A DNA stretch of 47,927 nucleotides from contig JAFEDX010000004.1 of assembly GCA_018241365.1 (NCBI GenBank), positions 1 through 47,927 of the forward strand, in the 5' to 3' direction. The notes under the pieces are model-generated. The model worked only from the letters and a program-made list of their open reading frames with translations. It was not told the origin of the DNA and did no database searches. Origin of the DNA: Pseudomonadota bacterium. GTDB lineage: Bacteria; Pseudomonadota; Gammaproteobacteria; Xanthomonadales; Rhodanobacteraceae. This document shows positions 34,068 to 43,869 of this stretch, one piece after another; the first letter of the stretch is position 1, and every line of letters starts with the position of its first letter. The position numbers and the translations under genes are program-made.

Positions 34068-35027
34068 ATGACCACCGATCTCCTGCGCGACCTTGGCCCT
34101 GCCTACCTGGGCAGCCGTTTGAAGCGCCTCGGTGAACGGATGCAAGCCGGTGCCGCGCAACTCATGCTGTCCGCGGATTTGCCCATGCAGCCCAGCCACA
34201 TGTCCTTGCTGGCGGCATTGGACGGGCAGGTCATGATCATCGGCGAACTGGCCGATACGGTGGGAGCGAGCCAGCCCGGCGTCACCCGCGGGATCGGCCA
34301 ACTGGTGAAGTTGGGTCTGGTCCAGTCGCAGCCGGGTGCAGACCAACGCAAACGATCCATCTCGCTGACGGCGGCCGGTGCGAACGCGCTCGCACGCGCG
34401 CGCCTGCACGTCATCCCGGATCTGGAGGATGCGGTGAATGTCTTGATGGATGGCCAGGTTGACGCATTCATGTCACAGATCGACCGTATCGAAGCCACGC
34501 TGGCACAAACGCCGCTGGACGTGCTGGCCACCCGCGACGGGCACGCCGCGCTCAGGATCCGCGAATACGACGACTCGCTCGCGGGAGTTTTTCGCGACAT
34601 CAACGTCGAGTGGATCAACAGCATGTTCCACCTCGAAGCGGTGGACAGCGAGGTGCTGGACCATCCACGCGAGCAGATCATCGACGAGGGCGGCATCATC
34701 CTGTTCGTCGAGGCACGCGGGCTGGGCATCGTGGGCGCCTGCGCGCTCAAGAAGACCGGACCCGGGAACGCATTCGAGCTGACCAAGATGGGCGTGCGCG
34801 AAAGCGCTCGCGGCCTGAAGGCCGGAGAGTTCCTGCTGCACGCGATGATCGCACGCGCCATGTCATTGCACGCCGATCCGCTGTACCTGCTGACCAACGC
34901 CCGTTGCGCCGCAGCGGTGCACCTGTACGAGAAACTCGGCTTCCGGCACGACCAGGACATCATGGCCGAGTATGGCGCGCACTACGAACGCTGCGACGTG
35001 GCGATGCGCTATGTGCCGGGCGGATAA
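34068..35027 (+). CDS. MarR-type winged-helix/GNAT acetyltransferase fusion
   Basis: A 319-residue two-domain protein. Residues about 25-135 form a MarR-like winged helix (SLLAALDGQVMIIGELADTV, SQPGVTRGIGQLVKLGLV, QRKRSISLTAAG). Residues about 165-315 form a GNAT domain (IILFVEARGLGIVGACALKK, ELTKMGVRESARGLKAGEFLL, YEKLGFRHDQDIMAEYGAHYE). Fusions of this layout occur in several proteobacteria; the acetyl acceptor and regulated genes are unknown. The start at 34068 is preferred over an ATG 14 codons earlier because GGA lies eight bases upstream and the palindrome lies inside the longer version. Confidence 0.85.
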   Translation: MTTDLLRDLGPAYLGSRLKRLGERMQAGAAQLMLSADLPMQPSHMSLLAALDGQVMIIGELADTVGASQPGVTRGIGQLVKLGLVQSQPGADQRKRSISLTAAGANALARARLHVIPDLEDAVNVLMDGQVDAFMSQIDRIEATLAQTPLDVLATRDGHAALRIREYDDSLAGVFRDINVEWINSMFHLEAVDSEVLDHPREQIIDEGGIILFVEARGLGIVGACALKKTGPGNAFELTKMGVRESARGLKAGEFLLHAMIARAMSLHADPLYLLTNARCAAAVHLYEKLGFRHDQDIMAEYGAHYERCDVAMRYVPGG

Positions 35028-35130
35028 GTCCAGCTCTGGCTGCACACCCATTCCTGAGATGGCGGTTCGGACTGGAGCGCTTCCCTTTGGCCGTTCTGGC
35101 GTCTGCCGCATGCGCACCGCCCGCCCTAGC

Positions 35131-35142
35131 TAGAATGCCTGC
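35131..35142 (+). promoter_or_regulatory. ubiE -10 box, placed for a leaderless transcript
   Basis: TAGAAT (35131-35136) is followed by six bases (GCCTGC) and the ubiE ATG at 35143. That is the same spacing as at glnL, ubiJ, trmL and ydfG. There is no Shine-Dalgarno between them and no -35 consensus at 17 bp. Confidence 0.5.
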
Positions 35143-35901
35143 ATGAGCGAACACGATTCTCCAGCCACCACCCACTTCGGTTACCGCGAAGTGCCGGTGG
35201 CGGAAAAACAGAAACTGGTCGGCGAGGTGTTCTCCTCCGTCGCCGGCAAGTACGACGTGATGAACGACCTGATGTCGTTCGGCATCCATCGGCTGTGGAA
35301 GCGGCACTTCGTCGCGACTTCCGGCATCCGCAAGGGCGACCGCGTGCTCGACCTTGCCGGCGGCACCGGCGACATCGCGGCGCTGTTGTTGCCACGCGTG
35401 GGCGAAGCCGGCGAAGTGGTGGTTGCCGACATCAATGCCGAAATGCTGCACGCCGGACGCGATCGCCTGCTCGACCGCGGCTTGCTGCAAGGCCTGCGCT
35501 GGGCGCAGGTGAACGCCGAGGCGCTGCCGTTTCCGGACGCGTCGTTCGATGCAGTGACGATCGCGTTCGGCTTGCGCAACGTCACCGACAAGGAACAGGC
35601 GCTGCGTGAAATGCAGCGCGTGCTGAAGCCGGGCGGTCGCGTGCTGATCCTCGAATTTTCCAAGGTCAACCAGCATTGGCTGCAGCCGCTGTACGACTTC
35701 CACTCGTTCCAGGTGCTGCCGCGCATCGGCAAGCTGGTCGCGCACGACGAAGACAGCTACCGCTACCTCGCCGAATCGATCCGCAAGCACCCTGACCAGG
35801 CGACCTTGAAGTCAATGATGGAAGCGGCGGGCTTCCGCAACGTGCAGGTGCGCAATCTTTCCGCAGGCATCGTCGCGATCCATCGCGGCTACAAGATCTG
35901 A
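35143..35901 (+). CDS. ubiE: Ubiquinone/menaquinone methyltransferase UbiE
   Basis: A 252-residue SAM-dependent C-methyltransferase acting on demethoxyubiquinol (and demethylmenaquinol where present). It has [20 protein letters not shown] near the N-terminus, SAM motif [12 protein letters not shown], the family segment [18 protein letters not shown], and [19 protein letters not shown], with the C-terminal [14 protein letters not shown]. It matches E. coli UbiE in length. In E. coli ubiE-ubiJ-ubiB form an operon; here ubiJ-ubiB are 6.7 kb away on the other strand. Confidence 0.96.
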   Translation: MSEHDSPATTHFGYREVPVAEKQKLVGEVFSSVAGKYDVMNDLMSFGIHRLWKRHFVATSGIRKGDRVLDLAGGTGDIAALLLPRVGEAGEVVVADINAEMLHAGRDRLLDRGLLQGLRWAQVNAEALPFPDASFDAVTIAFGLRNVTDKEQALREMQRVLKPGGRVLILEFSKVNQHWLQPLYDFHSFQVLPRIGKLVAHDEDSYRYLAESIRKHPDQATLKSMMEAAGFRNVQVRNLSAGIVAIHRGYKI

Positions 35902-35998
35902 ACTTGCCAATCCATGACGCAGACCGGGCCTTTCGGCCCTGCCTGCCGTTCGTCCGCGGTGGTATGTTCGCGCTTCCGCCATCGCCACGCTGCATGCC

Positions 35999-37699
35999 AT
36001 GAGCAGTCAGCCACCGCCACCGGAACCGAATCCGCCCGAACACGCCAACGACGCGCCCGAGAATCCCGCGCGCCGGAGACTGCTCGGCAACATCGCGGTG
36101 GCTGGCGCGGCGCTGACCCTCGCCGGCTGTGCGCCGGAAACCGCGCCCATTCGACCTGCGACGCGCAACGCATCCGCGCTGGATGCAGCGTTGCAGGATC
36201 GCATCCACAATGTGGTCGTGATCTTCGCCGAGAACCGCAGCTTCAACAATTTGTTCGCGGATTTTCCCGGACTCGCACAACCGCTGTCGAGCCTGCCACC
36301 CGAACGCTTCCTGCAGCGTGACCGCGACGGCAGCGTGCTGGAAACCCTGCCGCCCATCTGGCATGGCTTGTTGCCGCACGACCAGACCGTGGACGGCAAG
36401 ACCTGGCGGATCGGCGCGGACGCCATCACCGGCCTCGCCAATGCGCCATGGATGTTGCGCACGCCCGATGGCCAGCCTCTGCCACAGGCCCTGGTCACGA
36501 CCAGTCCAATCCACTTGTTCTACCGCAACCAGATGCAGATCAATGGCGGCAGGAACGACGCGTTCGTGGCCTGGGACGATCACGGCGCATTGGTGATGGG
36601 CTACTACGCCACCAACGCGGAAAATTTCCACCTGTACAAGCTGGCGCGCGAGTACACCCTGTGCGACAACTTCTTCATGGGCGCGTTCGGCGGCTCGTTC
36701 CTCAATCACCAATACCTGATTGCCGCACAACCACCGATCTATCCGAACGCCGACCACAGCCCGGCGAAAGAGCGCATCGCCGTGCTGGAAGGCGACGATC
36801 CGTGCGGCACGCGCCTGAAACTGGCGAGCGATTCGCCTGCCAGCGCGATGGACGGGAAACCTAAGTTCGTCAACTATCCCAACCTCACGCCGGATTTCCA
36901 CGCGATCAACACCTTCGGCCCGCCCTACGCGCCAAGTTTCAACGTCGATCCGGACAACCCGTTGCTGGCCGACCTGTCCAAGGGCTACATCCTGCCGCCG
37001 CAATCGCACCTCACCATCGGCGACACGCTGTCCGCCAGGGGCATCGATTGGGCGTGGTACGGCGGCGCGTGGCAGATGGCGCTGGACGGCAAGGGCGCGC
37101 ACGGCATCCGCGACACCTTCCCGGTCAGCCCCAACTTCCAGGCCCACCACCAGCCGTTCAATTATTTTCGCCAGTTTGGTCCAGGCACCGCCGCGCGCGC
37201 GGAACATTTGCGCGACGGCGGCACGGGCAACGACGCCAGCACCAACCGCTTCATCGCCGACTGCGCCGCCGGCCGCCTGCCGCAGGTCGCGTTCTACAAG
37301 CCGCAGGGCAACCTCAACATGCACGCGGGGTCGTCCGACCTCACCGCCGGCGACACGCACATCCGCCACATCGTCGAAGCGCTCAAGCAAAGCCCGCACT
37401 GGGAACACACGCTGGTGATCATCACCGTGGACGAGAACGGCGGCTGGTGGGACCACGTGGCGCCGCCCAGGGCCGACCGCTGGGGACCGGGCACGCGCAT
37501 CCCGGCAGTGGTCGTGTCGCCGTGGGCGAAGCGAGGTTTCGTTGACCACACCGTCTTCGACACCGGTTCGATCCAGCGTTTCCTCAACCGCCGCTTCGGA
37601 CTCGTGCCGCTGCCGGGCATCGTCGAACGCGATCTCGCCATGCAGCGACACGGCGGCGTCAAACCCGGCGATCTCACTACCACCCTGGAGCTGTCCTGA
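35999..37699 (+). CDS. Phosphoesterase family protein (AcpA/phospholipase C-like)
   Basis: A 566-residue exported phosphoesterase of the alkaline-phosphatase superfamily branch that includes Francisella AcpA and phosphatidylcholine phospholipase C. The metal/nucleophile segment is VVVIFAENRSFNNLF (E78-N79-R80-S81) and a later block ITVDENGGWWDHV supplies metal ligands. The N-terminus is RRRLLGNIAVAGAALTLAGC: a twin-arginine-like start running into a lipobox (C44), so Tat export and/or lipidation is possible. It ends on TGATG, sharing one base with the proline iminopeptidase gene. Substrate (phosphomonoester or phospholipid) cannot be decided. Confidence 0.85.
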   Translation: MSSQPPPPEPNPPEHANDAPENPARRRLLGNIAVAGAALTLAGCAPETAPIRPATRNASALDAALQDRIHNVVVIFAENRSFNNLFADFPGLAQPLSSLPPERFLQRDRDGSVLETLPPIWHGLLPHDQTVDGKTWRIGADAITGLANAPWMLRTPDGQPLPQALVTTSPIHLFYRNQMQINGGRNDAFVAWDDHGALVMGYYATNAENFHLYKLAREYTLCDNFFMGAFGGSFLNHQYLIAAQPPIYPNADHSPAKERIAVLEGDDPCGTRLKLASDSPASAMDGKPKFVNYPNLTPDFHAINTFGPPYAPSFNVDPDNPLLADLSKGYILPPQSHLTIGDTLSARGIDWAWYGGAWQMALDGKGAHGIRDTFPVSPNFQAHHQPFNYFRQFGPGTAARAEHLRDGGTGNDASTNRFIADCAAGRLPQVAFYKPQGNLNMHAGSSDLTAGDTHIRHIVEALKQSPHWEHTLVIITVDENGGWWDHVAPPRADRWGPGTRIPAVVVSPWAKRGFVDHTVFDTGSIQRFLNRRFGLVPLPGIVERDLAMQRHGGVKPGDLTTTLELS

Positions 37700-38655
37700 T
37701 GGCGCGCGAGCTGTATCCCGAAATCGAACCGTACCGCAGCGAGCGCTTCGCGGTCAGCGATCGACACACCTTGTACGTCGAGGAATGCGGCAATCCGGAG
37801 GGCTTGCCGGTGGTGTTCCTGCACGGCGGCCCCGGCGCAGGACTATCTCCGTACCACCGGCAGTTTTTTGATCCGGCGCGTTGGCGCATCGTGCTGTTCG
37901 ACCAGCGCGGTGCGGGCCAATCCACGCCGTTCGCGGACCTTGCCGACAACACCACGCAGGATCTCGTCGCCGACATCGAGAAGATCCGCGCGCATCTAGG
38001 CATCGAACGCTGGCTGGTGTTCGGCGGATCGTGGGGTTCGACGCTGGCGCTGGCCTATGCCGAAGCGCATCCCGAGCGGGCGGCCGGGCTGGTGCTGCGC
38101 GGCATCTTCCTCGCGCGCGACGAAGAACTGCGCTGGTTCAATGAAATGGACGGCGGCGCGCGCTGCATTTTCCCCGAACGCTGGGCGCGCTTCCGCGATT
38201 TCATTCCCGAGGCCGAGCGCGGCAACATGCTGGAAGCCTACTGGCGGCGCCTCGACGGCGACGATGCAGCCGTGCAACTCGCCGCTGCGCGCGCATGGAG
38301 CGCCTACGAAGGCGGCAGTACCACCCTGGTCCACGATCCGGATGCCGGCGGTGACTTCGACGAGCCGCACAAGGCCGTGAGCCTGGCCCGGCTGGAGGTG
38401 CACTACTTCCGCCACGGCATGTTCCTCGAACCCGGCCAGCTGTTGCGCGATGTCGAGCGTATCCGCGACATTCCCGCGGTCATCGTGCATGGCCGCTACG
38501 ACATCATCTGCCCGGTGAAAACCGCGTTCGACCTGCACCAAGCCTGGCCGGAAGCCGAGTTCCACGTGGTGCTGGCGGGCCATGCCGCATCCGATCCCGC
38601 GATCGTGGACAAACTGGTCGAAGCCACCGACGGTTTCGCTGATCGACTCGCCTGA
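37699..38655 (+). CDS. pip: Proline iminopeptidase
   Basis: A 318-residue alpha/beta-hydrolase peptidase (family S33) that removes N-terminal proline. It shows the oxyanion segment LHGGPGAGLSP, the typical FDQRGAGQSTP and the nucleophile elbow GGSWGS with S111; the acid lies near HGRYDIICP and the histidine near AGHAAS. Length and the N-terminal YVEECGNPEGLPVVFLHGGP fit Pip. Translation is probably coupled to the preceding phosphoesterase gene (TGATG). Confidence 0.93.
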   Translation: MARELYPEIEPYRSERFAVSDRHTLYVEECGNPEGLPVVFLHGGPGAGLSPYHRQFFDPARWRIVLFDQRGAGQSTPFADLADNTTQDLVADIEKIRAHLGIERWLVFGGSWGSTLALAYAEAHPERAAGLVLRGIFLARDEELRWFNEMDGGARCIFPERWARFRDFIPEAERGNMLEAYWRRLDGDDAAVQLAAARAWSAYEGGSTTLVHDPDAGGDFDEPHKAVSLARLEVHYFRHGMFLEPGQLLRDVERIRDIPAVIVHGRYDIICPVKTAFDLHQAWPEAEFHVVLAGHAASDPAIVDKLVEATDGFADRLA

Positions 38656-38656
38656 C

Positions 38657-39331
38657 TCAGGCCGTTGCGCGTTGATCCTGGGTGATCTTGCCCCACTCGG
38701 TGGCTTCAGCGTCGTGCGCGGTGTCGCGCCAGGTTTCGGCCAATGCCGACGCGTACCACGCACGCATCGACGGCAGCGCCAGCAGGCGTTGCGCATAGGC
38801 GTTCGCGGCATCGTCTAGCGGCGGCGCGTAGGTCTGGACGCGGAACGCGACCGGCGCGTAGAACGCATCGGCCGCGGTGAACTTCGCGCCGGCGAGGAAG
38901 GGGCCGCCGAAGCGCTGCAGGCCGTCGTTCCAGAGTGCGCTCAGGCGCGCCAGGTCGCGCTTCAGTGAATCGTCAACGCGGTGCAGCTTCACCCGGATGC
39001 CGCAGTTCATGCCGCATTGCGTGCGCAGCGCCATGAAGCCCGAATGCATTTCGGCGGCGGCGCAACGGGCAAACGCGCGTGCGGCCTTGTCGGCCGGCCA
39101 CACGTCCGGATGCGTCTCGGCAAGGTACTCGGTGATGGCCAGCGAATCCCACACGGTGACCGCGCCGTCCACGAGGCACGGCACCTTGCCGCTGGGCGAG
39201 AAGGTCTTGAACGCCGCCGCGTGGAACGGCACCAGCTTTTCCTCGAACGGAATCCCGAGCTCGTGCAGCAGCACCCACGGACGCAGCGACCACGACGAAT
39301 AGTTCTTGTTGGCGATGTACAGGGTCGGCAT
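38657..39331 (-). CDS. Glutathione S-transferase family protein
   Basis: A 224-residue protein with an N-terminal thioredoxin-like GST domain (YIANKNYSSWSLRPWVLLHE; SPSGKVPCLVDG; VWDSLAITEYL) and a C-terminal helical domain (FLAGAKFTAADAFYAPVAFR). The SSWSLRPW segment puts serines at the glutathione-activating position, as in zeta-like and other bacterial GSTs. The substrate is unknown. The start at 39331 is chosen over an ATG five codons earlier because GGAAG is suitably placed. It is convergent with pip, with one base between the stop codons. Confidence 0.88.
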   Translation of the reverse strand: MPTLYIANKNYSSWSLRPWVLLHELGIPFEEKLVPFHAAAFKTFSPSGKVPCLVDGAVTVWDSLAITEYLAETHPDVWPADKAARAFARCAAAEMHSGFMALRTQCGMNCGIRVKLHRVDDSLKRDLARLSALWNDGLQRFGGPFLAGAKFTAADAFYAPVAFRVQTYAPPLDDAANAYAQRLLALPSMRAWYASALAETWRDTAHDAEATEWGKITQDQRATA

Positions 39332-39455
39332 GGCGTGCTTCCGCATGGAGGGCGCACGATTCTACGCTGCCGACGGTGTTCAAGGCCGACTTGTGCCACA
39401 CACGCACGCCGCGGGGCGCTGGCATACTCGGGTTTTCATTGTTGCGAGTATCAGC

Positions 39456-41333
39456 ATGCGTCTTCTTTCCACGCTCGCCCTGGGCGCCTTCGTATTGCCG
39501 GTCGCCGCGCAGGCCGCCGATCCGCACTCCTACGCGCAGCCGCAGGACGTCGTCGTCAAGCACATCGACCTTGCCCTCAAGATCGATTTTCCACACAAGC
39601 AGCTCGACGGTGTCGCCACGCTCACGCTGGACTGGAAGAACGCCGACGCGCACGACCTGGTGCTGGATACCAGCGCGCTGAAGATCGCGTCCATCGAAGC
39701 TGTCGATGCGAACGGCAAGACCCAAGCGCTCAGCTACCAATTGGCCGAGGCGGTGCCGACCATGGGCTCGAAGCTCAGCATCGAGGCGCCGAAGCACCCA
39801 CACGCCATCCGCATTGCCTACACCACGTCGCCCGCGGCGTCCGGCCTGCAATGGCTGGCGCCCGCACAGACCGCCGACAAGCAATTGCCGTTCCTGTTCT
39901 CGCAGTCGGAATCGACCCATGCGCGTTCGTGGATCCCGCTGCAGGATTCGCCCGCGATCCGGTTCACGTACACGGCGCAGGTTACGGCGCCGAAGGACGT
40001 GCGCGTGGTGATGAGCGCGCCTAACGACCCGCAGCACGCGCTGGATGGGTCATTCGATTTCAGGCAGACGCACCCGATTCCGTCGTACCTGATGGCGATC
40101 GCGGCGGGCGATCTCGCGGTGCACGAAACCGGCCCGCGCAGCGCGGTGTACGCCGAACCGTCCGTGGTCGCGAAAGCCGCGCACGAGTTCGAAGATACCG
40201 AGAAGATGATCGAGACTACCGAGAAGCTGTACGGCCCTTACCGCTGGGGCCGCTACGACATCCTGGTGCTGCCGCCGTCATTTCCGTTCGGCGGCATGGA
40301 AAATCCCAACATGACCTTTGCAACGCCGACCGTGCTGGTCGGTGACAAGTCGCTGGTGTCGCTGGTCGCGCACGAGCTCGCGCATTCGTGGTCGGGCAAC
40401 CTCGTCACCAATGCCACCTGGCGCGACGGCTGGTTGAACGAAGGCTTCACCACGTATGTGCAGGGGCGCATCACCGAAGCGCTGTACGGCCAGAGCCAGG
40501 AAACCGAGGAAACCCTGCTGGCGATCCGCAACCTCGAGAAGACCATCGGCAAGATGCCGGAGAATTCGCAGCGGCTTGCGCCCAAGCCCCGCGGCATGGA
40601 TGCCGACGACGAGCTTTCCGACGTCGCCTACGACAAGGGTTCGTGGTTCCTGCGTACACTGGAACAGCGGTTCGGACGCGAGCATTTCGATGCGTGGCTG
40701 AAAGGCTACTTCGACCACTTTGCCTGGCACAGCATCACCACCGAGCAGATGCTGGCGTACCTGAAACCGAATCTCATCGACAAGTATCCCGGCAGGATGA
40801 GCTGGGACGAGGTGCAGGAATGGGTGTACGGCGCGGGCATCCCGAAGGATGCGCCGATTCCGGATTCCCCACGCTTCGATGCGATCGACCGGGAACGCGC
40901 GGCGTTCCTCGCCGGCAAGCTCGCCGCCGGCAAGCTCGATGCGAAGGGCTGGAATACCCAGGAATGGATGTACTTCCTCGACCGCCTGCCGGACACGCCG
41001 CCGCTCGCGAAGATGCAACAGCTCGATGCCGCCTGGCACCTCACCGGCACGCCCAACGCCGAGATCGGCATGCGCTGGTACGTGCACGCGATCGCCGCGG
41101 GCGACCAGACCGTGTGGCCGGCCGCGGCCGAACACGCGACGCGGATCGGGCGCTTGTACCTGACCATGCCGATCTACAAGGCGTTGGTCGCGACGCCCGA
41201 AGGTTTCGCCTACGCCGAACAGATCTTTGCCAAGGCGAAGGACGGGTACCACCCGCTGACGCAGAGGGCGGTGGAACGCCTGTTCGCGCGCGTGCGCGCG
41301 CAGCAGGGCAAACCTGACGCGAGCAAACACTGA
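39456..41333 (+). CDS. M1 family aminopeptidase (leukotriene A4 hydrolase-like)
   Basis: A 625-residue exported zinc aminopeptidase. A signal peptide (MRLLSTLALGAFVLPVAAQA) precedes an N-terminal beta-saddle domain, then the exopeptidase motif GGMEN (279-283), the zinc site HELAH (H306, E307, H310) with third ligand E329 in NEGF, and the likely catalytic Y392 (VAYDKG). The C-terminal helical domain makes it similar in layout to LTA4 hydrolase and aminopeptidase B. It should trim peptides in the periplasm. An in-frame extension from 39306 is rejected for lack of a signal peptide. It is followed after 5 bp by the hydrolase gene. Confidence 0.92.
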   Translation: MRLLSTLALGAFVLPVAAQAADPHSYAQPQDVVVKHIDLALKIDFPHKQLDGVATLTLDWKNADAHDLVLDTSALKIASIEAVDANGKTQALSYQLAEAVPTMGSKLSIEAPKHPHAIRIAYTTSPAASGLQWLAPAQTADKQLPFLFSQSESTHARSWIPLQDSPAIRFTYTAQVTAPKDVRVVMSAPNDPQHALDGSFDFRQTHPIPSYLMAIAAGDLAVHETGPRSAVYAEPSVVAKAAHEFEDTEKMIETTEKLYGPYRWGRYDILVLPPSFPFGGMENPNMTFATPTVLVGDKSLVSLVAHELAHSWSGNLVTNATWRDGWLNEGFTTYVQGRITEALYGQSQETEETLLAIRNLEKTIGKMPENSQRLAPKPRGMDADDELSDVAYDKGSWFLRTLEQRFGREHFDAWLKGYFDHFAWHSITTEQMLAYLKPNLIDKYPGRMSWDEVQEWVYGAGIPKDAPIPDSPRFDAIDRERAAFLAGKLAAGKLDAKGWNTQEWMYFLDRLPDTPPLAKMQQLDAAWHLTGTPNAEIGMRWYVHAIAAGDQTVWPAAAEHATRIGRLYLTMPIYKALVATPEGFAYAEQIFAKAKDGYHPLTQRAVERLFARVRAQQGKPDASKH

Positions 41334-41338
41334 CCGGC

Positions 41339-42325
41339 ATGTCCCGCAATCCCGTCCGCGACGCCTTGCTTGCACGCGTGGCGTATCGCCTGAAGATCCT
41401 GGGCGGCGTGGTCATCGCCCTGGCGGTGATCGGCCTGGCCGTGTATTTCCTCGCGCCGCAGTGGCTGCTGCGCGGCGGCATCGCGTGGCAGACGTGGCGG
41501 GACGGCTTGCACCAGCAGAGCGTGCAGGTCGGGGACACCCGCTGGGTGTACGTCGAAGGCGGCAAACAGGGCGGTCCGCCGCTGGTGCTGGTGCACGGCT
41601 ACGGCGGCACCTATGCCGACTGGCTGGCGTTGGCGCCGTTCCTCACCACCAATTTCCACGTCATCATCCCGGACCTTCCCGGCTGGGGCGCCTCGACGCG
41701 CAATCCCGATGCGAACTACGACTACACCGCGCAGGTCCGGCGCTTGCGCGGCTTCATCGAGGCGCTGCAGCTCGGCAAGATCGCGCTGGCGGGGCACTCG
41801 ATGGGCGGCGCCATCGCCGGCATGTATGCCGCGCAATACCCGAACGATGTTGCCGCACTGGTGCTGATCGATTCGGCCGGGGTTCCTTTCAAGGACAATG
41901 CCTTCGTGCGCGAGCTCAAGTCCGGCAAGAGCCCGTTCGACATCAACGATCGCGCCGGATTCCGGCACCTCGAATCCATGCTGTTTGCCAAGCCTCCTTC
42001 GGTCCCCGCGCGCATCCAGGACGTGTTCATCGACAAGTCGAAACGCGACCGTGCCTTCAACGACAAGGTGATGCGCGAGATCACCGCGCCCGGCCAGCGC
42101 AACGCGCTGCAGGCGGAGTTGCCCGACATCACCGCACCGACGCTGACGGTCTGGTGCATGCAGGACCAGATCATCGACGTGTCCGCGCTGGATGCGATCC
42201 GCAAGGGATTGACCCACGCGCCCAACATCGGCGTCTCCGAGCTGAACGGCTGCGGCCACATGTCGATCATGGAGAAACCGCGCGAAGTGGCGCAGGCCAT
42301 CACCAACTTCGTGCTGCTGCCGTGA
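41339..42325 (+). CDS. Membrane-anchored alpha/beta hydrolase
   Basis: A 328-residue hydrolase with an N-terminal signal-anchor helix (ILGGVVIALAVIGLAVYFLA, about 20-39) and a periplasmic alpha/beta-hydrolase domain: oxyanion segment VLVHGYGGTYADW, nucleophile elbow GHSMGG (S154), and a terminal histidine in NGCGHMSIMEKP. It looks like a lipase/esterase or C-C hydrolase family member; the substrate is unknown. The 5-bp gap from the aminopeptidase gene suggests co-transcription. It is convergent with glmU. Confidence 0.88.
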   Translation: MSRNPVRDALLARVAYRLKILGGVVIALAVIGLAVYFLAPQWLLRGGIAWQTWRDGLHQQSVQVGDTRWVYVEGGKQGGPPLVLVHGYGGTYADWLALAPFLTTNFHVIIPDLPGWGASTRNPDANYDYTAQVRRLRGFIEALQLGKIALAGHSMGGAIAGMYAAQYPNDVAALVLIDSAGVPFKDNAFVRELKSGKSPFDINDRAGFRHLESMLFAKPPSVPARIQDVFIDKSKRDRAFNDKVMREITAPGQRNALQAELPDITAPTLTVWCMQDQIIDVSALDAIRKGLTHAPNIGVSELNGCGHMSIMEKPREVAQAITNFVLLP

Positions 42326-42334
42326 CCCGCGTGG

Positions 42335-43711
42335 CTATTCCCCCGGCTCGTTCCTGCGCGGGCGGTGCCAACCCTTGATGGTCGTCTGCCGGCCGCGTGC
42401 GACGGTCAGCTCGTCGGCGGGAACGTTCTTGGTGATGGTGGAACCCGCGCCGACGGTGGCGCGGTCACCCACGCGCACCGGCGCAACCAGCGCCGTGTTG
42501 GAACCGATGAAGGCGCCGTCGCCAATTTCGGTGACGTGCTTGTGGACGCCGTCGTAGTTGCAGGTGATGGTGCCGGCACCGATGTTGACGCCGGCGCCGA
42601 CGCGGGCGTCGCCGAGATAGGTGAGATGGTTGGCCTTGCTGCCTTCGCCGAGCTTGGCCTTCTTGGTCTCGACGAAATTGCCGACGTGTGCGCCGGCCGC
42701 GAGTTCGGTACCCGGCCGCAGCCGCGCGAACGGGCCGATCTTGCATGCGCCATAAGTGGTCACGCCTTCGAGGTCGCAGTGCGCCAGCACTTCCGTGCCC
42801 GCCGCGAGGTTGACGTTGCGCAGGCGGCAGAACGGCCCGATCTTCACGCCATCGCCGAAGGTGACGCCTTCTTCCAGGATCACGTCCACGTCGATCTCGA
42901 CGTCGCGGCCGTGGCTGAAGTGCCCGCGCAGGTCGAAGCGCGCGGGATCGGCGATGCGCACGCCCTCCAGCATCAGCCGGCGTGCGTCGCGCCGGCGCAG
43001 GTAGGCGGCAAGTTCGGCCAGTTGCGCCGGGTCGTTGGCGGTGAATGCCTCGATCGGGTCGGCCGTCATCACCACGTCGGCAGGCGTGCCGTCCTCGGCA
43101 GCCAGCGCGAACACATCGGTCAGGTACAGCTCGCCCTGGCGGTTGTCCGGCGAGATGCGTTCCACCCAGCCGCGCAGCAACCGCGATTCGGCGAACACGA
43201 CGCCGGTGTTGACGATGCGGACGCCGCGCTGGGTTTGGTCCACGTCGCGGTCCTCCACGATCGCGCGCACCCGGCCCAGGCCGTCGCGCAGCACGCGTCC
43301 GTAGCCGGACGGATCGTGCAGTTCCGCCGCCAACACCGCCAGCTCGGCATGGGTGTGCACCAATTCCGTCAGGGTTTCCGCGCGCAGCAGCGGCACGTCG
43401 CCATACAGCACCAGCACCCGCGCGGGATCGGGAATGTCGTGCAGCGCCAGCCGCACCGCGTGACCGGTGCCGTGGGGTTCCGATTGGTGCACCCAGTGGA
43501 TGTCGGTGTCGCGCGCGAACGCGGTGCGCACCTGCTCGCCGCGATGGCCGTACACCACGTGCAGGCCTTCGGGACGCAGCGCGCGCGCCGTATCCAGCAC
43601 ATGCGCCAGCAGGGGCTCGCCGGCCAGCGGCATCAGCACCTTCGGCAGCATCGACTTCATGCGCTTGCCCTCGCCAGCGGCGAGGACGATCACGTGCAGC
43701 GGATCGGCCAT
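42335..43711 (-). CDS. glmU: Bifunctional GlmU: GlcN-1-P acetyltransferase / GlcNAc-1-P uridyltransferase
   Basis: A 458-residue enzyme making UDP-GlcNAc for peptidoglycan and lipopolysaccharide. The N-terminal Rossmann-like domain has the pyrophosphorylase loop [11 protein letters not shown] (10-20), GTGHAV and LYGDVPLL. The C-terminal half (from about 250) is a left-handed beta-helix of hexapeptide repeats with the acetyltransferase histidine in [13 protein letters not shown] and the [11 protein letters not shown] block. The start at 43711 follows AAGGGGG; 18 extra codons upstream are rejected. It lies downstream of the atp operon terminator, the usual atpC-glmU neighbourhood. Confidence 0.96.
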   Translation of the reverse strand: MADPLHVIVLAAGEGKRMKSMLPKVLMPLAGEPLLAHVLDTARALRPEGLHVVYGHRGEQVRTAFARDTDIHWVHQSEPHGTGHAVRLALHDIPDPARVLVLYGDVPLLRAETLTELVHTHAELAVLAAELHDPSGYGRVLRDGLGRVRAIVEDRDVDQTQRGVRIVNTGVVFAESRLLRGWVERISPDNRQGELYLTDVFALAAEDGTPADVVMTADPIEAFTANDPAQLAELAAYLRRRDARRLMLEGVRIADPARFDLRGHFSHGRDVEIDVDVILEEGVTFGDGVKIGPFCRLRNVNLAAGTEVLAHCDLEGVTTYGACKIGPFARLRPGTELAAGAHVGNFVETKKAKLGEGSKANHLTYLGDARVGAGVNIGAGTITCNYDGVHKHVTEIGDGAFIGSNTALVAPVRVGDRATVGAGSTITKNVPADELTVARGRQTTIKGWHRPRRNEPGE

Positions 43712-43811
43712 TTCGGTTCCCCCTTGCGGTCGCGCCACCATGACGCAAAGCGCGCCCGGCGGCAAGTGTCACTTCGCAGGGCCCGGCCGCTGGCTCCGTT
43801 CATGCACGCAC

Positions 43812-43840
43812 AAAAACGCCGGTACATGGCCGGCGTTTTT
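43812..43840 (-). terminator. Terminator of the atp operon
   Basis: AAAAACGCCGG, a seven-base loop, CCGGCGTTTTT: a GC stem with A and T tracts on both sides, so it can end transcription in either direction. It sits 30 bp after the atpC stop and 101 bp before the glmU start, separating the two on the same strand. Confidence 0.92.
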
Positions 43841-43869
43841 CGTCTGCATGATCCATGCAGCAGTGTAGG

